Shown one piece after another: positions 25,196 to 35,000 of a stretch of 64,000 nt of DNA. The stretch spans positions 174,206 through 238,205 of the forward strand of contig JASANH010001533.1 in assembly GCA_030248295.1 (NCBI GenBank). Reading direction: 5' to 3'. Within the stretch, counting starts at the first letter, position 1, and each line of letters begins with the position of its first letter. The position numbers and the translations under genes are program-made. The DNA comes from Mesodorylaimus sp. YZB2_4 (lineage: Eukaryota > Nematoda > Enoplea > Dorylaimida > Dorylaimidae). The notes under the pieces were generated by a model that was not told the origin of the DNA, made no database searches, and saw only the letters and a program-made list of their open reading frames with translations.

Positions 25196-27324
25196 ATGTT
25201 TATTCTTTCAAATTCTCTTTGGGCTCCTTGTCTTTGCTTGGTATTCCTTAGCCTGGGACGGAGCAGCGCCTTGGAACAGACAGCGCTCGTTTTGTCGGAC
25301 AAAACCACGGATGACGAAGGAGCTGTGACAGTGGAAAATCATGAACATCTGGATTCGGAATTGACCAAAAGCGTGTTTGTTGCCTCGAGCGAATGGCAGA
25401 CGGTGAAACCAGGTATGGAGGATCTGAGGTTGGGTTGTCTTGCGAGAGTAGATACCTACTGATTTCCACAATACAATTCCGGACGCTCGCCATTTGTGAA
25501 GTAGGTTCCACCAATTCCACCTTATCAGCTTTACATATTGAATATACCCAAGAGTCGGTTCGACATGTTTCTTTTCAGGACAAGCGATTCCGAGAGGCCT
25601 CCACGTCCGTTTGAACATGGCCACTGGAGGGAAGGAAGCGAAATTGGTAGACGATGCCAAGGACGAAAGCATAAAATACTGGGAAACTGAAGATGGCAAA
25701 CGAGGTAAGCGAATTGTACAAGCGATGTATTGCGGAACTGCTGAGAACTGACGGCCTCTAAAACGGTTAGGCTGACCTAGAAACATCAAACTGATGGGTT
25801 CCTGCCTCGATGAGAGAGTTATTGAGGGCCTAAATGAAAGCGCTCTTACACATACTGTGCAGACACTGTATCCCCTCCCCCCCCCCCCCCGATCAAACAC
25901 ACCTTATAAAATGTGGTGAATGCGTCCACTTTGGGGTTGAAAATTCCATCTGCCCGAAAAAGAGGGGTCCGCCTTATGCATGGTGTGTACAGTATGAGAA
26001 ACTAGGAATTCGACGAAGTTCCGGACTGATTTGATTTTAGGAATGGTGAATGCCGATGGAAGTAAGACGTTTACGAGAGACCAGTTGAAGGAGGCGTTGA
26101 AGAAGTTCGAATCGGAAGCGGATTCAGTTCAGGTTTGCACGCGGATTCTGGACTTGCTGGTCCTACTGTCACGGTTTCTTCTAATTTAGGATAACGAACC
26201 AACGGACGAATCGGTCGCTCAGAAATTTCGATCTTACGAAGAATTAAAAAAAGATCTGGAAGAACTTCGAGTGCAAGTGAAAAGCGATCTAGAAATTATG
26301 ACTGAATTGTTGACCGAGTTCAAGAAACCGAACACACCCGACGAGAGAAAGCTAGTCGTATTAGAGGACCTAGAATATCTAGTACATCAGGTGAGACTTT
26401 TTTGATTGTATTTTTAGATTGGATCCCTGAATTTCGATATTTCAGATCGATAACGCTCAAAACTTTGTGGACATGGGCGGGTTTGGAATCGTATCTCAAC
26501 TTTTGAACAGCACGGATGCTCAATTCCGAGAATGGGCTGCCTTCATTGTCGGTTCGGCAACGCAAAGGTCTGTGGGAATAGTTTTTTCCTTGTGTTTATC
26601 TAGTTTAGGTTTTTCTTTTCAGTAATCCTAAAGTTCAAATAGCAGCGTTGGAGAATGGAATCGTGCATCATCTCATACGGATCTTCCACAACGAACAATC
26701 ATCCGCCGTCCGACGCAAATATCTCTTTGCATTTTCAGCCATGCTCCGTAATTTTCCATATGCTCAAAAGAAGTTCATGGATCTCGGAGGGTATGACCTA
26801 TTGTGCTTGGACTATTCTCCAAAGCAATCCTTGTGTTTTATTTCAGATTCGAAGTTTTAGGCGATGTTTTAGAAAAAAGTTCGACAGAAGAAAAACACAA
26901 ATTCAAAATTATCACGCTATTGACCGATTTAATGCATGAACGAGTGGAAATCGAGCATCGTTTGTCCACCTACTCCAGTCCGTCTCCGATACAGCATCAG
27001 AAAGAACTACTTACCAAATTAGGTCAGTACAGGGAAGTGCCCTTGGGCCCAGTCATTGTCGATGGCGGGTGGTGTCGGCTGGTGGGTGACTTACTATCCA
27101 CACCCGAAGTGGACAATCAGGAGAAAGTGCTGCGAGCCATGGACGTTATGTACAGTGATTGCAAATCCGAATTCGGTGCGTACGTGTCGAGGATAGGGGA
27201 ATTGGGTGATGTGTACAGGGCCAAGGTGGATAGTGATAAGGATAACGAGCATTTGGTGGATTTGTTGAAGATAGTGGCTGATATGCTAGCTAAGCTTGAG
27301 AGCAAAGGTAAGGATGAGTTGTGA
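25196..27324 (+). CDS. SIL1: SIL1, ER nucleotide exchange factor for BiP
   Basis: Seven exons (25196-25412, 25579-25704, 26041-26132, 26190-26390, 26446-26567, 26623-26790, 26847-27324) close in phase and give 467 residues, like vertebrate SIL1 (about 461). SIL1 releases ADP from the Hsp70 BiP in the ER lumen. The protein opens with a signal peptide, then has the family block [14 protein letters not shown], the helical start [14 protein letters not shown], and armadillo-like repeats around [16 protein letters not shown] and [18 protein letters not shown]. The C-terminus is SKGKDEL, a canonical KDEL retrieval signal. The gene sits head-to-tail after the UGT, with two UPR elements in the 310-bp gap. 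HSPBP1, the cytosolic cousin, is excluded by the signal peptide and KDEL. Confidence 0.96.
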
Positions 27325-28189
27325 GGGATAGGGTCGGAGGTCATGTAATCGATGCAATAATTATTACTATGTAATAAATTATATTCTCGGTGTGCTAATG
27401 GGAGTGTGGGTGGAAAGAGTAGTGTGTCGCTCGCCTACACCCTGGTCTAGGCGAGCAGACTTTTAACTAATGCGGCCAGTTAAGATCGATATTTCTCTGG
27501 CAAATGTGTGTTTTCGACATTTTTTCTTCTATTTTTGACGTAGTCTTCCATTTCGAACGAGCAAACACTGACTGGTTACTTTGGAGTACGAGTGACGTCA
27601 TTAGGTTTTATCAATATTTTTATAAGAATAGGTCCCTTTTTTCTGGTCCTCGCCCTACCTAGTCGCACAACGAAGCTTACATAAAATTGATTTTGTCTTG
27701 GGCTTAGGCTCGGGTCCTTAGTCGCGCAATGTTCTCTGCGAGGCGAGCCAATGAGGATGGCGAGTGGCTAGTGTCGGGTTCGACTTAGTCAGTGACGTAG
27801 CAGAAACTAGTTTAGTTTCTTTGATTTGCTCTTTTTTCCATTTCTTTCGCCGAGTTGAAGTATTTTGATACTTTGCAAGGCCCCAGAATGGCTGACAATT
27901 GATTGGGTGTCTTGTCGTGGAGGCAGTGTGAGGTCTCATCGACTCGGCTATTGTGGGCGTTGTGTACGGGCGTAGACGGGCAGACGTCATAGAAGAGAGA
28001 GGTACTAGTCACCCGCCTAGTTCGCTATTCTGTGACTATGGAAACAGCTGTCAGTCAAAGAGGTTGCCTATGAGCTCCACTATTTCAAACTTTTCTTTAA
28101 GGCCTAAGCTATAAAGCTAGCTTTTAAAATTCGTCTCCGTCATAGTTTATTTAAAAACGTCAAAGAATCCACATTCTCAATCGGCGAGA
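27325..28189. promoter_or_regulatory. Intergenic region upstream of the PKA inhibitor, with CRE sites
   Basis: No gene seen. A palindromic CRE TGACGTCA lies at 27593-27600. Weaker CRE-like sites are TGACGTA at 27793-27799 and GACGTCA at 27983-27989. Confidence 0.5.
27593..27600. promoter_or_regulatory. cAMP response element (TGACGTCA)
   Basis: A perfect 8-bp palindromic CRE, the CREB/ATF consensus, 590 bp upstream of the PKA inhibitor start codon. Two partial CREs follow closer to the gene. Function is inferred from the motif. Confidence 0.5.
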
Positions 28190-29581
28190 ATGGGCGAAGT
28201 GGAAGTGGTTGAATCAACGGCTCCAATGCAGTTCGCTGGCAATGTTCAAAGTGAACAAGATTATACTCAATTCATGTCCTCTAATCGGACTGGACGTCGA
28301 AACGCCCTGCCTCATTTGGTGGCCGACGATCAGATGGCTGCGTGCAGTGCTCATGCTTTGAATATGGACTTTAGTGGTCACCACGAGGACTTAGCGGTCA
28401 CTCGGCTGGCACACAAGCTGCAGCAAATGGACACCAGTGCTTACTCAGATCAACCATCCACGTCCGGTCATTGTGCCGGGTTTGCAGGTGGGTTGATGGG
28501 ACGATAGAGATCGTGGCTATGCTAGGACTCGCTTGGCTTGATACTGGAGCCAGTTTCACTCGTACAGCTGAGAATTCCTGACAGCCATGGTGGAAACCTG
28601 GTCAGATGTCCTCTAGGGTGGTCTGGCATGATATTCTCTATTTTTGTGGCCGTACCACGGAAAGTGGGTGAAGGTAAAGTCAGGCCAAGAAGGGAGGCTA
28701 GTCCACAGTATGTCCTACCGTTATAGGCCTGTCCTTCCCTACGGCCTCTGTCACCACGCTGGCCATGTTCCAGTGTGCCTTGTTTGTTTCCTCTCCTCCC
28801 CGCGCAGTCCCTCTGGCACGTCCTGGCACTCGTGTCTTCAGTAGCTGGTTGTCCCATCCTGTCCATCACACCCCATTTGGGAACTCATTATGTTCGTTGT
28901 GTGTGTCCTTTGGGAATGCCCATTGTTTGGCTTTTCCAGTTCCATCCTATCTTCTGTCTATTCCCAGCTTACGTCCGCAGGTAGTCCGTTCCAGGCTCGA
29001 AAGTCTGGTCTTGTTTGTCATCCAAGTCCCCTCACTCCCTCACCAAACGTAGTTGCACAAGATGGCATCCCAGTCTAGACTCCATGTCTCATTCCCTTCA
29101 ACATGCAGGTGGGTGGTACGAAAACATCGCCCTCACAAAACTCGTCCTTGATACAGTCATCATCGCACAGTTTTCTCGTCCCTAACTCGATGGAAATGGG
29201 ATGAGCGATGACGCCTCAGCAGATTCGTCCGGATGATTGGATAAAGGACGCACTCTTATCACGGATGGACAGAAGTTAGGGCGATTAGGCATCAGCTTCA
29301 TCCACGCAGCTTTATTTACTTGCTAGCATGCCCACGACGAATCCCAGCGGGTGCCAAGCCTGGATGCCCCGATTGTTGCGCTGCCATCCGTCCGCACCCC
29401 TGTGCAGATTGACTCGATAAGCCGCAAGGCTTCCTAACACAAACTTTGAATCCATCAGGCCTGTCCTCCTTACTTTCACTTTCAAGTGGTAATTTCCACC
29501 TAACGTTACTCTTTTATTTCAGGCTCCGGCAATCCGAGCTACTCGTACCAAGGATCAGATCAGAACGCGATCCCGCGATAG
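28190..29581 (+). CDS. cAMP-dependent protein kinase inhibitor (PKI)
   Basis: Two exons, 28190-28487 and 29523-29581, join in phase 1 and encode 118 residues. PKI proteins block the PKA catalytic subunit as pseudosubstrates and export it from the nucleus. The inhibitory peptide is plain: YTQFMSSNRTGRRNALPHLV at residues 25-44, with the hydrophobic anchor Phe28, arginines at 33, 36 and 37 and Ala39 in place of the phospho-acceptor. A leucine-rich export signal follows at about 68-81 (LAVTRLAHKLQQMD), matching the position of the NES in vertebrate PKI. The N-terminal extension and the Ser/Tyr-rich end (SYSYQGSDQNAIPR) lengthen it relative to the vertebrate 75-78 residues. The 1,035-bp intron has no gene that I can see. 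The gene converges on IWS1, with 234 bp between the stop codons. Confidence 0.93.
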
Positions 29582-29815
29582 ACGCCTCGAGAGAAGCATT
29601 CTTGACCCTGTCATCTCAGCTCGTCGTGTATATCATATACTGTACTGTATGTACCATGACTCTTTTCTCTACCAAATATAACACTGAACTCAGTTACAGT
29701 CCCACAAGCAATTACTCCGACAGCAAAGAGAAGTAACAGTGCACACTTTACAAGTCCCACATTACATTCCATATCGAAAATGGTCCCACCCACTGAATTC
29801 ACCTCACCACGCATC

Positions 29816-32733
29816 TCAGGGCATTTTACGTCCTTCGATGCTGACACCGACCGCACGCAACGCTTTCTTCTGCTTCGTCCTTTCTTTTATCTCTCGAATT
29901 TTACGATCCATGGCAGACATGCCTCGTTTGTTACTCGCCTGAAACAATCACCCTGTCACTACCATACTAACCCCTGCACAGAGCAGCACTCACATTGCGC
30001 ACTTCCGCCTCGACATTCCATTTCGGCCGAACAACATAATCTTTCGTCGACGGCTGTGGCACACGAGCGCGTCCGATCCAACCCTTGTCGCCAGGACGAA
30101 GAGGCCTAAAGCACAAATATCGTTTAGCGATCCAGCCTATCTGACACGCCCCTCGCTTACTTGTCTTCCTCTTCCTCTTCCGCTCCCGCCTTCGGTTTGT
30201 TTTCCGCATCCACGCTACTAAAACATCAACATCACTGCCAACATCAAACGAGGCATAATTGCAATGGCCATACCTCATCCGACGTTTCTTAGCCAAGGGC
30301 ATATGCTCGTAATCACGCTGTACCCGTTCCTCTTTCGAAAGTGATCGATAATCGCTTTGCAAGCTGAAGATTGGTCTGGCCCATTCATCTAAAACACAAG
30401 CACCCCCGTCACCAAACTGTCATTTTAGTCTTTTCTTGATTTCAGCGCGCTCGAGCCTTTTCATGCGGAACACCAGCAATATGCCAACTTACTTATCAGC
30501 TTCCCAGCACGTTCCTTGTTTTCTTTGATTTCTTTCGGGTGTTTATACAAAATCATTACCGCCTTCCCGATACTCGAAGATTTCAGAATCTGATGATCCA
30601 AAGTCGGGAACTAAAAATTCACTTCTTAAACCCATCGCCCTCGCTAAAACCGGCTCCTCCTCACCTGCTGTAGAACTTTTAACAATTCTGACCGTATTTC
30701 CAAAGCCGGTAGGCTACCATCGGGCAAAGGGCATAGCCAATCCTAAAAGCAATCGTCATTTTCCTACACCACTGCGATTAATACGCCACGTACCGCAATC
30801 ACAGTCACCACTCCTAATTCGATAAACGCCGATTGCAAATCAGATCTAAAAAGACAAACTCATCAGCTACTGCACAAGTCATTTTGAACATCGCCATTAC
30901 ATTTACTGCTTCTTTACGGGATAGTGACTTCACTTCTTTGACCCCGAGCTTTTTTTGCTCCCCAGTTTACGTCAGCAGTTATAAACTTCGTCAAAAATAT
31001 CAACTCATTCGTTACGTTATACTAAAGAACACATTAGAATTTTCCATCAAAATTTGAGTTTCAAATGGTAAATAAAAATTTAAGTTATCAAAACAAAATT
31101 TTTTCATCCGCTTTGGCCTCGACCTATTTTGCAAACAGCCCCACCCAGACCCCCTGCAACATGCCCGGCCGCGATGTTGACTACAACCAAATCCTTTAAC
31201 TTCCAACACTTACTTTTTCAGTTGTTTGATGACAGTAGGCAGTAACTTTCGTTTCGACAGCGCAGGTTTTTGCATCCTGTTCAGTTCATTATCAGTCTAA
31301 AATAAGGTCCCATCTGATACCGGGCGTAACACAACACACCCCCAAACAACTAACCTTCGCCGCGTGCTTCATCTGCGTTATAAGTTCACTGATGATGTCA
31401 TCAGAGTCATTCACGATATCGTAGTCTTTGCGTTTCCTATACCTCCGCCGATTCTCTGCTCTCCTCCGTTCCATCATCAAATCAAAATCTGATATGAAAT
31501 CTCTAAAAAAAAACAGCACAAAATAACCTTACTTCTAGCAATCACAATATCAAACTTACGGCGCCACAACCAATTTTGATTGAGCATCGTCGCTGTCTTT
31601 TGTTTCGGAATCAGAAGCAGTATGCTGCGTTTCTAGAAAACAAAGATAAACACGCTGGTTCAGATTATCTAGCACCACTTACTCCTCGCATGTCCTTCTT
31701 TGGGCTCGTCCTAAAACAACATAGAAACTGTACCAGGCTATTTGGTACACAACACCTTGACATACCGCATCTGAACCAGCCGCTTCTTCATCGCTATCGC
31801 CGAAAATGTTCGCAATTAGCTCACCGACTTCTGATTTCTTCTCGGCATCATCGTCACTTGCCGCTTGTTCGGCCCCCTCCTCATCATCATCGACGTACAC
31901 CTTGCCTGGTTTGCTATGCTGATAACTCGAAGCCCCTGCTTCCTCGTCACCCTCTTCTCTTTCCTCCTCGTCATCGCTAGCGATTCGATTTGTGCGCCTC
32001 GTAACACCACCTAAAAAATTACCATTTAATTTTTTTCTCATGTTTCCAACAACCTATTTACCTTCTTCTTCGTCCTCCTCTTGTTCCTGCTCTTCTTCGT
32101 CCTGTTCAGGATCTGGTGATGCAATTTCGTCCATAGCTTCAATATCCGAACCAACTTCGTCCCCTTCCACCACTTCTTCCACCGCCACCTCTTGAGTACC
32201 GCCAACATAGCCACCAGCAAAATGAACATCGTGTCCAATTTCCAGACCACCCAAGTAACTCTGATTCTCGGACGGAAGCGCGTAATCGCCATCGTTCGTG
32301 CCCGATGTATTTGCTGCAAGCGTGCCTTCACCAACGATCGCATATTCAGCCACGACGGGGAACTGTTGCGTCGAGGCCGCGGCCATACTGTTCACATCTC
32401 CGTACAACATCGGATCATCAAATGATGCATCATTGACTGTGCCCATTGCGAATGCTTGCGTTGCTGCTGGTTCGCCATGGAACGCTTGCGTCCCTTGAAT
32501 GCCTCCATCTTCCTCTTCTTCGTAATCGCCTGCTTCGAAAGCGACTGTTTCCGGCACTGCGAATGCTTGAGTAGCATTCATACCATCGCCGGATTCTGTA
32601 ATTACACCAGTCTGTACATACGCGTGCAGGATGCACCACCAATCCAACAGACAATCAGTCCACATCACTTACCTTGCCCATCATGATACTCCGTCTCATC
32701 GAACCGCTGCGTGGCATTCGGCAAATCGCTCAT
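29816..32733 (-). CDS. IWS1: IWS1/Spn1 transcription elongation factor with TQxF repeats
   Basis: Fourteen exons close in phase (32673-32733, 32062-32595, 31766-32010, 31683-31710, 31560-31632, 31355-31502, 31214-31296, 30794-30845, 30665-30742, 30493-30610, 30274-30388, 30161-30217, 29994-30105, 29816-29938), giving 608 residues. IWS1 binds SPT6 and RNA polymerase II during elongation. From residue 314 the conserved core runs through [31 protein letters not shown], the TFIIS N-terminal-like bundle ([19 protein letters not shown]), [26 protein letters not shown] and [18 protein letters not shown]. The N-terminal 313 residues are acidic and disordered, as in the family, but here carry five TQxF motifs at residues 8, 29, 56, 66 and 96. 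One exon is only 28 nt. Confidence 0.95.
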
Positions 32734-32992
32734 CCCGAATCGTGTTTGAATAAAGCGGAAACGGACCAAATTTTACTAATTTTTGTCTAAAAAGTTCACA
32801 GAAACTTAAGTTCAGTCCAGACCCCATAGTCAGCCACAACGAAATGTAACGAAGGGTGCAACCCCGCGGGTCAAAACCACTCTTTCATTGCGTCAACAGT
32901 TTTATCATAAAGTATTCAACAATTTCACGCTTTCAACCTCCTCAACAAACGCTGACATTCTCTTGCCAAACTCTTCAAAAACGATCAGATGA

Positions 32993-34436
32993 CTAATCGA
33001 ACAAACCACCGAAACCTCCGTCATCTTCGTCCGACTCTTCCTTCTTTTCCTCTTTCTTCGCCTCCTCCTTCTTCGTTTCCTTCGCTGGTGATGCGGCTTT
33101 CGGTGCTGCGGCGGCAACAGCAGCTGCGAATTTCGATGGGTCTTTCAAATATTCTTTCAACTAAAAGATAAAAAATCAGCAGGTGCCATCTACACAAAAA
33201 ATGGTTTTATTACTTTTTCCGCCTCCTTGAATGTCACGTCGGATTCAGCAGCCAAAGCCAACAAGTTCTTCAATCCGTTGACGAAGGTGTGAGCGATGCT
33301 GGCCAAAGTCGGGTAGTTGATAGCCAACGAAACGCTAGCCACGTTCAACACACCCTGAAAATCCAAATCTACTAACACGACTAAGAGTCAGACCCATGCC
33401 AAGGCCCAACCTGAAGGAACTTAGCGCGCAAATCGGCAGTCGTCATGTCCAACACGCTTGGCTCAAATACAGTGCCGGAGTCGTACACTAAAAAAAAGAC
33501 CACAAATGAAACAGCATCATCGGGATGTCATAAAAAGTAGTTTACCTTGTTGAATGATCAAACCGTAGGAAAATGGGAAAATACCTAACATGTTCAACAA
33601 AGCGGCCTCGCTGGCACCGACCTTTTCGCCTTTCTTGATCAGGTTAACGTCGTTCTAAAAAAACCAATGTAATCCTGCTCGTTTACCACACAAATGTTTA
33701 ACGTCATTACCAAAATTTCGATCGTTCCTTTTGCGATCTTGGTCGGAATCGACAAAGCTTGGAAAAACGACGTCTTTTCGGGGCCCAAGCCTGAAATAAA
33801 ACTACGTTTGATCGTAGCGAATAAAAACACTTGACCACAAACTTACCAGTGTTCTGAGCTGGAAGCACGACGTCGACCGGGGCGATAGAGCCCGCTTTAG
33901 CTGGAGCAGCAACCTAAAAAATAAGTCACTCATGAATCGGTTGAGGGGGTAAAAAACATTACAAAACGTTCTACCGACGTTTTCTCACCTTCTTCGACGT
34001 GATGGCTTCTCGCACATCGCCCAAATCGTCCTTGGTGAAGACGAAACCCACGTTACCAACAATATGAGGCAAAAGTCTAAACACGCGGAAACAAATCTTT
34101 CGCTTGGTATAAAACTTCAATTTACTCCTTACTTTTCCAAATGTGGATTTTTCTGCAGATGACCGCGAATGGCCTTTCGAATCATTGTGTTCTTTCCCAT
34201 CAAAACTTCTCCTTTTCCTCGCAGAGCGATTCGAATTTCTTGCATCTGCTTGCTTCCGACGTTATCGACCCCGACGATGAAACATTTCGGGTAATCTTCC
34301 AAGAATTTCTAAACAAATTCCAGGATTTGATCATACATACAGTAAGTGCGCTCTAAAGACAAGAAATCACTGCCACACTTACGATCAATTTCAAGAAATA
34401 GTTTGATTTCCAGGTAGCTTTGTCCTCCCTCGGCAT
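32993..34436 (-). CDS. RPLP0: Large ribosomal subunit stalk protein P0 (uL10)
   Basis: Nine exons (34383-34436, 34133-34308, 33989-34076, 33847-33913, 33711-33790, 33546-33654, 33411-33487, 33214-33354, 32993-33160) close in phase and give 319 residues, the normal length for the family. P0 anchors the P1/P2 stalk on 28S rRNA and recruits translational GTPases. Hallmarks are the start [18 protein letters not shown], then [47 protein letters not shown], the Ala/Lys-rich hinge and the acidic end [15 protein letters not shown], which is the conserved P-protein tail. The nine introns and exons are short, as expected for a highly expressed gene. It lies between TAF4 (564 bp upstream) and IWS1 (259 bp downstream), all on the minus strand. 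Confidence 0.98.
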
Positions 34437-35000
34437 CTTTGTGCTATCAAAGGATTGCCCGAAATTAATTTAAAAATTGGGTTTAAGGACAAGAAAATTT
34501 CACAACTTTGTGATCGGAAAAACTATTTTAGCGAAGAAGCCGCAAAATTCTAGATTTTTTGTTTTTGACAAGACAGAATTTCGGACACACTCCTTGCGCA
34601 CACTATTCTTTACGCATCGTAATTTGAAATGGTCCCAGCCGTAGGTACATGACAAGACAGCGGGAAACTAAAAATCCAAACCACTGACACCTAGCTCAAC
34701 ATCTCAGCACCCCATTCCCAAAGAGATCTTGATTTACTCCATATTTCTCAGTCCAAAACCAAAAAACCATCCGCGTGAAAGAACAGGTCGCAAGAACATA
34801 ATAGGAATCACAAAAGGGAAGCATGATCGTCTCATGGGCACATGCACAGAAGAAAACTATTAGAACACTAGACTACGTCCCATCAAATTGCATTGATTTG
34901 TTCAGTTACTCAGGCTTATAGCCTTGAGACCTTGGTCTCCAAAAACCGCCATTACAAACCCCACGACAGCCGCAATCGGTCCCCCAAACATCACCCGACT
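34437..35000. promoter_or_regulatory. RPLP0 upstream region / TAF4 3' flank
   Basis: About 564 bp that must contain the RPLP0 promoter and the TAF4 polyadenylation region. A plus-strand frame at 34893-35210 overlaps the last TAF4 exon antisense and is a shadow. No defined motif was recognised. Confidence 0.45.
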
